NCBI RefSeq assembly: GCF_020510665.1
Contig: NZ_CP075187.1
Coordinates: 1,136,501 to 1,200,500 of the forward strand
DNA from: Dechloromonas denitrificans
GTDB taxonomy: Bacteria > Pseudomonadota > Gammaproteobacteria > Burkholderiales > Rhodocyclaceae
Direction: 5' to 3'
Length of the DNA stretch: 64,000 nucleotides
Shown: positions 52,601-61,198 of the stretch, in pieces
How the letters are laid out: each line of letters starts with the position of its first letter
Numbering within the stretch: position 1 is the first letter of the stretch
Made by a program: the position numbers and the translations under genes
Notes under the pieces: generated by a model
Seen by the model: the letters and a program-made list of their open reading frames with translations, nothing else
Databases searched by the model: none
Told to the model about the DNA's origin: nothing

Positions 52601-55350
52601 TCCGCATTGTTTTCGTAAGCGTAGAAGCCGCCGACGATGCGCCGGCGATGGCTGGTGTCGATCCGGCGCTTGCCTTTGACGCTGACCGCCTGCCCGGCGA
52701 GCGGCTTGCCGGCCGTGTCGAGGACGACGACTTCAACCCGGTTCTTGCCACCGGCCGAGGCCCAGTCGGCCACCTTGATACCGAGCGTCACACCGGCCGG
52801 CCACAGTTCGACCAGGCCGCGCAGGGTCTGGATTTCACCGTTCGGATCGGCAAAGCTCATTTCGGCATAGACCTCGCTTGGGCCTTTCGGCTTGCCGGGC
52901 AGCACCACATCGAGCTTGCCGGCGCCGGCCTTGTCGAGCTTGAGCGCCTGCTTGTCGAGAATCAGGCTTTCTTCTTCGCGGCCGGCGTCGACCTTGAAGG
53001 CGGCCATCGCCGCATCGTCGAAATCGATATGAAAATTGTAAGCCTCGTAATTCTTGTAGGTCGGCCAGCGTGGGCGCAGCGTGGCGGAAACCTGAACTTC
53101 GGCGTTCTTGGCCGGGCCGCCGTTGAGGAAGGACAGGCCGAGCGCCAGCGGCACCTTGGCGGGGGCGATCTGGCGGCTTGGAACGCCTTGCACGCTGCCG
53201 GTAAACACCGGCAGGCGGAAGTCGGCAACGCGAATTTCACCGCTGTAGATTTCGCCACGCTTGCCGCCGCTCAGGGCAATCTCATAGGTGCCGAGCTTGG
53301 CCGATTCGGGCACTTTCCAGCTGTTGACCGCGGAAGCCTGCGCATCCCACTGGACCGGCTGGCTGAATTCGGTGCCGCTTTCGCGGTGGCGGATGACCAG
53401 CTTGGTCGGCAGTCCGGCCGCTTCGGGCAACTGGAAACCCCGGCTATTGCGGCTGCGCGCCAGATGTTTCATCGACACCGTCTGGCCGAGGCGGAAAAGG
53501 CTGCGGTCGACAATGCTGTGTATCTTGAAATCACCGGTCTCGCCCCAGGTTTCGACGCCAAAGCGCCACGGCTCAATGCCTTCGTTCCAGTCTGAGCGGA
53601 CAAAACTGTAATCGCCATTCAGGCGGGCGCTGGCAAACAGGAAGTAGGCGTCGCGGCAATTCCTGTTTTCCAGCCGCTGATTGATCGCCGCCCGGCCCAG
53701 GCTGTCGGTCTTGCCCTGCCACAGCGACTTGCCGTCGCAGCCGGAAACGCGCACCTCGGCATCGGCCACCGGCTTGCCGCTGTCGAGCGCGGTCACCCAG
53801 ACCAGTGCATTGTCCTTGCCGGTCTTCAGATGTACCGCCATGTTGGTGACCAGCGCGGCAGTCCGGACATACATCGGCTTGGGCGTGGCGAGCAGCGCCT
53901 TGCCGAGCAACTGGCTCTCGATCTCGACAATGTGGTAACCCGGCTTGGCGAGCGGAATGCCGACCACCTCGAATTCGTTGCTGCCGCCCGGCTTGGGCAG
54001 TTCCTGGCGGGTGACGCCGTTGCGCCTGGCAAGGAAGGGCAGTTCGCGGGCGTAATACGGGTCGGTGATGGTGCGCATTTCACCGTCGACATTGAGTTTG
54101 ACCTGCTGCGTCTGCTGCTCGAATTTTTGCAATGCCAGCATCGCAGCGATCACGTCGGCATCTTCGGTCAGCCGCTGCTCGCTGAAACGGTGACTGCCGG
54201 GCAGGGCGAGTTGCTTCGTTTTCAGGCTGGCTTCGACGTTGCGCAGCGTGACCGGCAAGAGGCCGCCTTCCTTTAGCTCGATGATGCCGAAACTGCCGGG
54301 AAACTTGGCCAAAGGCGGCAGGCTGCCGGTTCGCGTCTTGAGCGGAAAACTGGCCGCATTGCTTAAAGGGCGACCCGTTTCATCCTTGAAGCCGGATGGG
54401 ATTTCTAAGGTCAGATCGGCATTCTGCGGCAAGGGGCCGGCGAAGCTGATCGACTGGAAGCTTGGCTCCTGATGGCTGCTGTCCTTGTTCGGATCGACCG
54501 GGCTGCGCGGGCCTTCCGCGGTCAACAGGCGGAATTTGCTTAAAAACCTGGCCTCGAACGGCGCATTGAAAGTCAGGCTGATGGCCGAGAGCGGCGAGCA
54601 GGGCGCACCGGCTTTTTCGCGTTCGCAACTCAGCGTCGCCTTGAACGGTTCGCGCACCTTGTACACGAAGCTTTCATCCTTTTCGCCCGGCGTGCCGTTG
54701 GCCGCCTGAATACCTTTGCCCCAGACCAGTTTCATTTTGCTGCCGGCCGGCAGACGTTCGGCGCAGGTGACGACGATGGGGGCCGAACCCAGTCCGCCGA
54801 TCTGGTTGAGGACTTCGTTGCGGATGGCCTGGCTGACCGGACGGGCCGGGATGCGCTGGCCGACGCCATCAGCCTCGCACCACAGGTTATTTTCGAGCGA
54901 TTTCACATTGAGCGGGCCGCCGCCGTTGATGACGAAAGCCTGGTCTTCCTCGATGCCCGAACCGGGCGCCGGGCGAATCGCCCAGGGACGCGGGGCGGCG
55001 CCGAAAAATTCGAAGCGGTTCTTGCCGCTGACCGCTTCGCCGTTTGCTGCGGTCAACCCGCTTTTCAGGGCAAAAACGCAACGTTCGCCGGGTTGCAGCG
55101 CCCGGCTCATTTGCCAGGCCCAGCTTCGCTCGTCGATCCAGCGGCCTTCGCCGGCAATGTTCTGGCAGTCGATGCTGAACGGCGCGGCGCCCCCGGTTTC
55201 ACCGAGCTTGGTCATCGCTGTATTGAAACGCACGGTGACACGTGTCTGGTCGGCCACTTTGCCCTGCGGCATGAATTGCTGGATGCTGGCGGCCTGGCTG
55301 GCGGTGCTGGCCAGCAGCAGGCTGGCGAGAAGGATTGAGCGTGTTTTCAT
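49666..55350 (-). CDS. Bacterial alpha-2-macroglobulin (thioester type)
   Basis: This 1,894-residue periplasmic protein is a protease trap of the bacterial alpha-2-macroglobulin family, believed to protect cells against host or neighbour proteases. A signal peptide (SILLASLLLASTASQA) has no lipobox Cys, unlike the E. coli lipoprotein form. Macroglobulin-type domains fill the N-terminal two-thirds, including VDRSLFRLGQTVSMKHLARS. A Gly-rich segment GGGGGRAPARELFDT lies near residue 1210. The thioester is intact as PFSCLEQKTSVAIGL (Cys about 1434, with CxEQ). The alpha-toroid and a late receptor-like domain follow. In many bacteria it is next to pbpC; here pbpC is about 8 kb away. Confidence 0.93.
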   Translation of the reverse strand: MKTRSILLASLLLASTASQAASIQQFMPQGKVADQTRVTVRFNTAMTKLGETGGAAPFSIDCQNIAGEGRWIDERSWAWQMSRALQPGERCVFALKSGLTAANGEAVSGKNRFEFFGAAPRPWAIRPAPGSGIEEDQAFVINGGGPLNVKSLENNLWCEADGVGQRIPARPVSQAIRNEVLNQIGGLGSAPIVVTCAERLPAGSKMKLVWGKGIQAANGTPGEKDESFVYKVREPFKATLSCEREKAGAPCSPLSAISLTFNAPFEARFLSKFRLLTAEGPRSPVDPNKDSSHQEPSFQSISFAGPLPQNADLTLEIPSGFKDETGRPLSNAASFPLKTRTGSLPPLAKFPGSFGIIELKEGGLLPVTLRNVEASLKTKQLALPGSHRFSEQRLTEDADVIAAMLALQKFEQQTQQVKLNVDGEMRTITDPYYARELPFLARRNGVTRQELPKPGGSNEFEVVGIPLAKPGYHIVEIESQLLGKALLATPKPMYVRTAALVTNMAVHLKTGKDNALVWVTALDSGKPVADAEVRVSGCDGKSLWQGKTDSLGRAAINQRLENRNCRDAYFLFASARLNGDYSFVRSDWNEGIEPWRFGVETWGETGDFKIHSIVDRSLFRLGQTVSMKHLARSRNSRGFQLPEAAGLPTKLVIRHRESGTEFSQPVQWDAQASAVNSWKVPESAKLGTYEIALSGGKRGEIYSGEIRVADFRLPVFTGSVQGVPSRQIAPAKVPLALGLSFLNGGPAKNAEVQVSATLRPRWPTYKNYEAYNFHIDFDDAAMAAFKVDAGREEESLILDKQALKLDKAGAGKLDVVLPGKPKGPSEVYAEMSFADPNGEIQTLRGLVELWPAGVTLGIKVADWASAGGKNRVEVVVLDTAGKPLAGQAVSVKGKRRIDTSHRRRIVGGFYAYENNAEYKDIGDVCSGTTDSRGLLLCEPKSGESGSVYLLAETKDAAGNIARASTSYWVTGAGDLWFSAGNQDRIDVIPEKKAWKPGETARFQVRTPFREATALISVEAGGVIDTFVQPLSRFKPTIELPVKAEWGPNVFVSVLAVRGRVEPLKWYSLFQWGWREPVAWFKEWWNPEQPTAMVDLAKPAYRLGLAEIAVGTEGFKLKVDISSDKTDYRPREEATVKIKVTTPDGKPAPAGTEVAFAAVDQALLELRSNDSWNLLDAMLQKRGYEVETATAQSQVIGKRHFGKKALPPGGGGGRAPARELFDTLLKWQPRVVLDANGSATLKVTMNDSLSEFKLVGVATAGASLFGTGSSSVKTRQDLQIISGLPPLVREGDSFKAMLTLRNGTARKMVIAVNGKNGANSLTEQKLTLEPEGAGELSWPLKAGEGISSQQWEFSAREEGGNAQDTLRITQQIAPAVPVTVQQATFTRIAGSFAVPVMQPAGALPGKGGLEISLSPKLATPPPGLTRFFEEYPFSCLEQKTSVAIGLHDEKRWQAIAETLPGYLDHNGLAAYFPGSSGSTTLTAYLLDLVTLAGFTLPEDSRQRMLQGLTAYVEGRIKTGEWAPSYAGDPLLQRRLNALQALTRQGLQPIRAAAALEIDPLRLSTAALIDWTLIVRRLAELPQRDKKLAEAKQELRNRLSYAGSRLVFTTERDDYSWWLMLNADANAFRLIEAMLDDAEWKDDLPRLLQGAMERQVRGRWLTTTANAWARVTLDRFAQKFERETVSGTTVATLGKARTELDWKKAAGETFKPLALPWPAAPAKDDKLDIRHDGSGKPWATVQVLAAIPDGPARNAGYRITRKVTPTQEKSAGKISRGDLWRVTLTVDADNDMSWVALTDPIPAGAKIVGDGDGRDSAIAGLGENQQQRGISPTYVERSFSAYRAYYAMLPKGRFSIEYTVRLNNAGNFALPPSRVEAMYAPDVFGELPNGRVVVGD

Positions 55351-55480
55351 CGGCGAATTCTTTGGTCAGGGGCGGTCATGCCCGAAGCATCGCCGAGTGT
55401 GCCACAGAAGGCGAAGCATTCGACAGCCCGGGCGCGGGCGGCTATCCTCCGCGTTTTGAGCGATTATTCCGGGGAATTCG

Positions 55481-55795
55481 ATGGGACAGGCAAAACTACG
55501 CGGCAGCCAGGCCGAACGCATTGCAAAGGCGCAGGCCAAGATCGAGGCGACGCGCCCGGAAAAACTGGTCTGCAACGGTTGCGGCGCCGATGTGACGACG
55601 ATTCATCCGGTCGATACGCGTGGTTTGCGCGGCATCGAAGCGATCTGGGTCGGCCAGTGCGAATGCGGCCAGACGACTTTTGCCGCTTCCGGCGAACCGA
55701 AAGCGGTCGATGCCTTTTTCTTCGCGCTCAGCGAGAACAGCGAATTGACGCTGGGCAGCCAGAGCAAGGACGGCGAAAAGCACGAAGTCGCCTGA
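55481..55795 (+). CDS. Small putative zinc-ribbon protein
   Basis: The 104-residue product opens MGQAKLRGSQAERIAKAQAK, a start seen in small conserved proteins. It has CxxC at Cys31/Cys34 (VCNGCGADV) and CxC at Cys60/Cys62 (GQCECGQTT), spaced as in a zinc ribbon. No membrane or signal segment is present. Function is unknown. It is divergent from the alpha-2-macroglobulin gene, and its stop is immediately before the stop of the DUF4124 gene on the other strand. Confidence 0.72.
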   Translation: MGQAKLRGSQAERIAKAQAKIEATRPEKLVCNGCGADVTTIHPVDTRGLRGIEAIWVGQCECGQTTFAASGEPKAVDAFFFALSENSELTLGSQSKDGEKHEVA

Positions 55796-56470
55796 TCAGC
55801 GCACGCAGTTCTTGTTGTTGGGCGGGCAAATCACCCGCGAACTTTCGACCGGTGCCGGGGCCGTCGGTTTCGGTTGAACCGGCTGTGCCGGCTGGCTGAT
55901 TGTCGGCGGCGGGGGCGCCAGGTGGCCCTGGCACTGGGCCAGTCGCTGGCTTTGTTCGGCGGGCGGCAGTTTCAGTCGCAATACATTTTCAATGCAGACG
56001 CTGATCGGATTGCCGGCATACACCGGCACCGGGACATAAACCGGCTGGCTGGTCCGTCCACCGGCGCGGCAGGCCGCTTCCTGTTCGGCACGCTGGTGGG
56101 GATCCAGCGCCAGCTGTCCGACATCGTGCAGGCATTCTTCGACCGTTCTCGTTTCGGTCGCCGATGGTGCGTTGACCGCAGTGTTCCGCTTTTGCGCTGC
56201 GATCCGCTCGGTTTCGGCCGTGCGTTGCGCGGCTTCCATGCGGTCCGCCTGAAGACGCATACGCTCAACTTCACGTTCGGCTTGCAGGCGGTCGGCCTCG
56301 GATACTTTTTCATCCGGGCGAACCGTGACGGTGCCGCTTCCCTTCGGGCAGGGGGCGTTGGTGATTTCCATCTGGCCATCGGGCAGCCGGCACTTGTAAA
56401 CCTCGGCACCCGCGTCAATCGATAGGGCGAGCAGCACCATGAGAACTGATTTGCGTATCGGAGTGGTCAT
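55796..56470 (-). CDS. DUF4124 periplasmic protein
   Basis: From the ATG at 56470 (MTTPIRKSVLMVLLALSIDA) the product is 224 residues with a signal peptide. The DUF4124 domain follows at once: AEVYKCRLPDGQMEITNAPC. A coiled coil with EADRLQAEREVERMRLQADR is next, then a Cys-containing middle (VEECLHDVGQLALD, EAACRAGG, VCIENVL). A Pro-rich tail ends VICPPNNKNCVR. The function is unknown; such proteins are common in betaproteobacteria. The upstream frame to 56569 is not signal-like. Confidence 0.82.
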   Translation of the reverse strand: MTTPIRKSVLMVLLALSIDAGAEVYKCRLPDGQMEITNAPCPKGSGTVTVRPDEKVSEADRLQAEREVERMRLQADRMEAAQRTAETERIAAQKRNTAVNAPSATETRTVEECLHDVGQLALDPHQRAEQEAACRAGGRTSQPVYVPVPVYAGNPISVCIENVLRLKLPPAEQSQRLAQCQGHLAPPPPTISQPAQPVQPKPTAPAPVESSRVICPPNNKNCVR

Positions 56471-56698
56471 CGTCGATTCCTGTTGAATGCCGCGTGACTG
56501 AATCCTAGCCTGAAGCGGCTGCTTTGTGGCCAGGAAGACGCCGGCTTGCGGTGTTTTCCTCGTCGACAAGGATGTCGCTCAGCAGGTTCCCGATCTTCTT
56601 GCTATGATCGGCCATGTCGTCGAATTTCAGACTTTTCCACTTCGTGTCAGAAATATGAGTTCAGTCAGCTTCGTTCTGTCCTGCCGGAGTTGCGCGTG

Positions 56699-58705
56699 AT
56701 GTCCGGGCAGTTGCGAGCGAACCGCGAAAAACCATGCCGGCTGAGCGTGCTGGGCATGCTTCTGTTACTGGCTTCCGGTTCGCTCCAGGCGACTGATTCG
56801 GCCGGCGCACTGGCCGATCTGACGCTCGAACAACTGACCCAGCAGGAAGTAGTCTGGGCATCGAAAATTGCCCGTCAGGTCAGTGATTCCCCGTCGGCTG
56901 TGGCGATTGTCACGGCTGCCGATATCCGGGCTTACGGTTACCGGACGCTGGCCGATGTGATCAACAGCATGCGTGGCTTGTACACGACCAACGACCGCCG
57001 CTATCAATACATGGGCGGGCGTGGCTTTGGTGCTCCGGAGGATTACGCCGGCCGGGTGATGCTGCTGATCGACGGCTATGCGACTCAGGACAGCCTGTTC
57101 AATCAGGCTTATATCGACGAAGGCGGACTGATCGATCTCGAACTGGTCGAGCGCGTCGAGTACGTGCCGGGCACCGGCTCGGTGACTTACGGCAATAATG
57201 CCTTGCTCGGCATCATCAACGTTGTGACCCGGCATGGACGCGATTTCAACGCCACCCAGTTGTCCGGCGAAGTCGCCAGTTACGGCGGGCGGAAACAGCG
57301 CGTGACCTACGGCAAGTATTTCGACAACGGGGCGGATCTGCTGTTGTCGGCCTCGGCGCTTGATGCGCGCGGCCAGAGCCTGTATTTCCCGGCCTACGAT
57401 ACGCCGGCCACCAACAACGGCATGGCGCAGAATGTCGATGCGGAGCACAACAACCGTCTGTTCGGCAAGTTTTCCTATGAAGGCTGGACGGTCGAAGCGG
57501 CTTATGTGGACCGGAAAAAGACGGTGCCGACCAATCCGAATGCCTATACCGCATTTAATACGCCCTTTACCGTGCAGGATACCAACGCCTTCCTGAATGC
57601 GCGTTACGAAACCGACCTGGCCCACAAGCTGCATTCCGCTTCGCGTTTTTACTACGGACACTACGCTTACGACGGTTTTCGCCAGTTTGCCGATTTCAGC
57701 GACGGTGAGAAATTCGGGCGTCGCCAGTTCGATGCCGACTGGTGGGGTATCGATCAGAAATTTGTTGCCAACTGGTTCGCCAGCCATTCAATCGTTTTTG
57801 GCTTCGAGTATCGCAATGATTTTCGCCAGCGCTTTCACTGGAGCTACCTTTCCCCGTCGCGGGTGACCGTGCGGGAAAGCGAGGAAATGTATGCACGGCG
57901 GACAACCAGCTTTTACCTGACCGACGAATTTCGGATCAATGATCGATGGTCGCTCAATGTGGGCGCGCGCCACGATAACGCCAGCGATCTGGCCGGCAAC
58001 TGGAGCCCGCGCCTCGCCGCGATTTATCATCCCAGCCTGAGTACGACCGTGAAAGCCTCCTGGAGCGAAGCTTTCCGCATGCCGCACGCCTATGAACGCT
58101 CTTTCTACGGTGCCGCCGCTGCGCCGGAATTCGTCACGGCCAGTGAGCTGGTTGTGCAGCACGATCTGTCGCCCCAAACCCGCCTGACCGGCTCGATGTA
58201 TCGCTATCACCGGACCCGGCAGATGGTATTCAACAATGCGTTGAACGATTACGTCGATGCCGGTTCGAGCTATACCCGAGGCGTTGAACTGGAATTCGAA
58301 AGCTCTTGGGAAAACGGAACCCGTCTGCGCAGCAGCGTGGCTTTCCAGAGCTCCAAGGATGTGAATGGCGAAGATGCCGTCAATTCCCCCAATTTGCTGG
58401 GCAAGTTCAATCTGACATTCCCCATCGTTGCGAATGCCTTGCGGACGGGTATCGAGGCGCAGTACATGGGCGCCCGCCAGACCCTCGAACGGCAGCGCCT
58501 GCCGGGTGTGGCGCTGGCTAACCTGACTTTTTCCAGTGAGCGGAAATGGTATGGACTGTCCTCCTCGTTCAGCATCCGCAATCTGTTCGACAAGAAATAC
58601 GATGCCGTTTCGCCTTTCGACTGGCGCCCCGACAGTGGCTATCCCCAGGATTCGCTGCGCATGGATGGCCGGACTTACTGGTTCCAGCTGAATTACGATT
58701 TGTAG
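56699..58705 (+). CDS. TonB-dependent outer membrane receptor
   Basis: From the ATG at 56699 (a GTG is one codon earlier) the product is 668 residues with a signal peptide (GMLLLLASGSLQA). The plug domain is VSDSPSAVAIVTAADIRAYG with TLADVINSMRGLYTTNDRRY and RVMLLIDGYATQDSLFNQAY. The 22-strand barrel ends YWFQLNYDL. Proteins of this type import siderophores, vitamin B12 or other scarce ligands; the ligand here is unknown. No TonB, ExbB or uptake ABC genes are adjacent. A strong terminator follows. Confidence 0.9.
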   Translation: MSGQLRANREKPCRLSVLGMLLLLASGSLQATDSAGALADLTLEQLTQQEVVWASKIARQVSDSPSAVAIVTAADIRAYGYRTLADVINSMRGLYTTNDRRYQYMGGRGFGAPEDYAGRVMLLIDGYATQDSLFNQAYIDEGGLIDLELVERVEYVPGTGSVTYGNNALLGIINVVTRHGRDFNATQLSGEVASYGGRKQRVTYGKYFDNGADLLLSASALDARGQSLYFPAYDTPATNNGMAQNVDAEHNNRLFGKFSYEGWTVEAAYVDRKKTVPTNPNAYTAFNTPFTVQDTNAFLNARYETDLAHKLHSASRFYYGHYAYDGFRQFADFSDGEKFGRRQFDADWWGIDQKFVANWFASHSIVFGFEYRNDFRQRFHWSYLSPSRVTVRESEEMYARRTTSFYLTDEFRINDRWSLNVGARHDNASDLAGNWSPRLAAIYHPSLSTTVKASWSEAFRMPHAYERSFYGAAAAPEFVTASELVVQHDLSPQTRLTGSMYRYHRTRQMVFNNALNDYVDAGSSYTRGVELEFESSWENGTRLRSSVAFQSSKDVNGEDAVNSPNLLGKFNLTFPIVANALRTGIEAQYMGARQTLERQRLPGVALANLTFSSERKWYGLSSSFSIRNLFDKKYDAVSPFDWRPDSGYPQDSLRMDGRTYWFQLNYDL

Positions 58706-58736
58706 TTGCGCCGACGGCTGATTGTGTCGTCAACGT

Positions 58737-58768
58737 AAAAAAGCCTCCGGGGATTCCGGAGGCTTTTT
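58737..58768. terminator. Bidirectional terminator between receptor and cysN
   Basis: AAGCCTCCGG and CCGGAGGCTT form a ten-pair stem around a GGATT loop, flanked by A residues on the left and TTTTT on the right. It works for both the receptor gene (+) and the convergent cysN (-). Confidence 0.93.
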
Positions 58769-58793
58769 GTTTGGCGCGTTTGCCCGCCAGGGG

Positions 58794-60065
58794 TCAGAGA
58801 ATCATCCCCGCGCCCACCGTATTGTTGTTGCTCTCATCGATGATGATGAAAGCGCCGGTCCCACGGTTTTCCAGATAGGGATCGGCGAAAAGCGGCTGGG
58901 CCAGCTTGAAGGTGACTTGAGCGATGTCGTTCATCGCCAGCTTTTCGGCCGGGACTTTTTCCAGGGTGTTCACATCCAGACGATGGTCGATGGCGGCCAG
59001 CTTGGCTTTCGAGTCGCGCGTCGTGTGGCGGATCAGGTAGGTGCGGGCGCGGTCCATCGGCTGTTCGGCCATCCAGCAGACGGTGGCTTCGATCTGCTTG
59101 ACTGCGGCCGGCACTTCGTTCGACTTGACGATCATGTCGCCGCGCGAGGTGTCGATTTCGTCGGCCAGCAGCAGCGTGATCGATTGTTCGCAGAAGGCTT
59201 CACCGATATCGACGCCACCCAGTTGAACCGCTTTCACGGTCGACTCGCGGCCGGAAGGCAAAACGGTGACGGCATCGCCGACCTTGATTGAACCGGCTTC
59301 GACACGGCCCATGAAGCCGCGGTAGTCGTGCAGTTCCGGGTTGGCCGAATCCTGCGGGCGGCAGACGTACTGCACCGGGAAGCGGAACTTCTCGGTGTGC
59401 TCGGTGTGCGCGGCCGGGGCGGCTTCGAGCATTTCAAGCAGGGTCGGGCCTTCGTACCAGTTCAGCTTGTCGCCACGGTCGACGATCATGTCGCCATTGA
59501 GTGCCGAGAGCGGGATGAAGCGGATATCTTCGATGCCGACCTTGGCGGCGAATTCGAGGTATTCGGCCTTGATGCGCTCGTAGGTTTCCTGCGAATAATC
59601 GGCCAGGTCCATCTTGTTGATCGCGACGATCAGATGCGGAATACCGACCAATGCGGCCAGCTTGGAGTGGCGGCGGGTCTGGGTCAGGACGCCCTTGCGT
59701 GCATCGATCAGGATGATGGCGAGGTTGGCCGTGGAGGCCGCGGTCACCATGTTGCGGGTGTACTGCTCGTGGCCGGGTGCGTCGGCAATGATGTACTTGC
59801 GGGTGCCGGTCGAGAAATAGCGGTAGGCGACGTCGATGGTGATGCCTTGCTCGCGCTCGGCTTGCAGGCCGTCGGTGAGTAGCGACAGGTCGACAGCGCC
59901 GAGGCCGCGCTTTTCGGAGGTCTTGGCGATGGCCGACAGCGTGTCGGCCAGGATGGTCTTGGTGTCGTACAGCAGGCGGCCGATCAGCGTGCTCTTGCCG
60001 TCATCGACGCTGCCGCAGGTCAGGAAGCGCAGCAGGCCATGATCTTCAACTTGATGGGCGCTCAT
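58794..60065 (-). CDS. cysN: Sulfate adenylyltransferase large subunit CysN
   Basis: CysN is the GTPase subunit that drives ATP sulfurylase, making adenylylsulfate from sulfate and ATP. The 423-residue product has Walker A CGSVDDGKSTLIGRLLYDT (about residues 17-35), DAPGHEQYTRNM and NKMDLADYS. The EF-Tu-like beta-barrel domains follow. It has no fused APS kinase. The start overlaps the cysD stop by one base (TGATG), so both subunits are coupled. The gene ends near a bidirectional terminator. Confidence 0.97.
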   Translation of the reverse strand: MSAHQVEDHGLLRFLTCGSVDDGKSTLIGRLLYDTKTILADTLSAIAKTSEKRGLGAVDLSLLTDGLQAEREQGITIDVAYRYFSTGTRKYIIADAPGHEQYTRNMVTAASTANLAIILIDARKGVLTQTRRHSKLAALVGIPHLIVAINKMDLADYSQETYERIKAEYLEFAAKVGIEDIRFIPLSALNGDMIVDRGDKLNWYEGPTLLEMLEAAPAAHTEHTEKFRFPVQYVCRPQDSANPELHDYRGFMGRVEAGSIKVGDAVTVLPSGRESTVKAVQLGGVDIGEAFCEQSITLLLADEIDTSRGDMIVKSNEVPAAVKQIEATVCWMAEQPMDRARTYLIRHTTRDSKAKLAAIDHRLDVNTLEKVPAEKLAMNDIAQVTFKLAQPLFADPYLENRGTGAFIIIDESNNNTVGAGMIL

Positions 60066-60994
60066 CAGAAATAACCCTCTTTCTTGCGTTGTTCCATGGA
60101 GGCGTCGCTGGTCTGGTCGTCCAGACGGGTAGCGCCGCGCTCGGTGATGGTGGTGGTGGCGGTTTCGAAAACAATTTTGCTGACGTCGTCGGCATCGGAT
60201 TCGACCGGCGCCGTGCAGGAAATGTCGCCGACGGTGCGGAAACGAACCTGCAGGTCGATGATTTCTTCACCGTCCCTGGATGGATTGGCAATGCCGCCGT
60301 CGACCAGCGGTACGTTGACCGGCACGATGGCGCCCTGGCGCATGACGATCGGGCGCTTGTGCGCAAAGTAGATCGACGGCAGTTCGAGGCCTTCGCGCTC
60401 GATGTATTGCCAGACGTCCATTTCGGTCCAGTTCGAGATCGGGAAGGCGCGGATGTTCTCGCCCTTGTGGCTGCGGGCGTTGTACAGGCTCCACAGTTCC
60501 GGGCGCTGGTTCTTCGGGTCCCATTGGCCGAATTCGTCGCGGAAGCTGAAGATGCGTTCCTTGGCACGGGCCTTTTCCTCGTCGCGACGGGCGCCGCCGA
60601 TGCAGGCGTCGAAGCCGAATTCCTCGATGGCTTCGAGCAGCGTCACCGACTGGTGCTTGTTGCGCGACTCGCCTTCATGCTTGAGGACGACCGTGCCGCG
60701 CTTCATCGAATCTTCGACGGAGCGGACGATCAGGCGTTCGCCGAGTTCAGCCGCACGCTTGTCGCGGAAGGCAACGACTTCCTTGTAGTTGTGGCCGGTG
60801 TCGATGTGCATCAGCGGGAAGGGGAACTTGCCCGGGCGGAAAGCCTTTTCGGCCAGGCGCAGCATGCAGATCGAGTCCTTGCCGCCGGAGAAGAGCAGCA
60901 CCGGGTTGGAACACTGGCCGGCCACTTCACGCATGATGTGGATGGCTTCGGCTTCGAGCCAGTCGAGATGGGAGAGGGTGGAACGTTGGGTCAT
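60065..60994 (-). CDS. cysD: Sulfate adenylyltransferase small subunit CysD
   Basis: CysD is the catalytic ATP-pyrophosphatase-type subunit of ATP sulfurylase. The 309-residue protein has the PP-loop SGGKDS (residues 36-41), MHIDTGHNYKEVVAFRDKRA, FGFDACIGGARRDEEKARAK and the ISNWTEMDVWQYIEREGLEL segment. Length matches the family. The upstream gap (60995-61198) should hold the promoter for cysDN, probably under CysB control as elsewhere, but I cannot fix the boxes with confidence. Confidence 0.97.
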   Translation of the reverse strand: MTQRSTLSHLDWLEAEAIHIMREVAGQCSNPVLLFSGGKDSICMLRLAEKAFRPGKFPFPLMHIDTGHNYKEVVAFRDKRAAELGERLIVRSVEDSMKRGTVVLKHEGESRNKHQSVTLLEAIEEFGFDACIGGARRDEEKARAKERIFSFRDEFGQWDPKNQRPELWSLYNARSHKGENIRAFPISNWTEMDVWQYIEREGLELPSIYFAHKRPIVMRQGAIVPVNVPLVDGGIANPSRDGEEIIDLQVRFRTVGDISCTAPVESDADDVSKIVFETATTTITERGATRLDDQTSDASMEQRKKEGYF

Positions 60995-61119
60995 TGCTTG
61001 GGTAATCCGCGGGGATTGTCGAATGGGCGCTATTGTAGCAAGTCCTTAATATTCGATTAAGAACAAGTGCGCATTGTGTTATTTCGAATAGGAATAAGTC
61101 GGCCCAAGGTACTCAAGAT

Positions 61120-61147
61120 AATGGCCGCTTTGTTGCCAGCGGCCATT
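61120..61147 (-). terminator. Hairpin after the chemoreceptor gene
   Basis: AATGGCCGCT and AGCGGCCATT form a perfect ten-pair stem around an eight-base loop, 52 bases downstream of the chemoreceptor stop. No T-run follows on the minus strand, so intrinsic termination is uncertain. Confidence 0.5.
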
Positions 61148-61198
61148 GTTTGCTCAACTTGGCTGTAACAACTTCAACCTGAAAATATTTTGCCTGCT

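Noticed and set aside
61120-61147. A small RNA gene in the cysD-chemoreceptor gap
   Set aside because: A stable stem is present but there is no T-run and no clear promoter facing it, so it is recorded only as a hairpin after the chemoreceptor gene.
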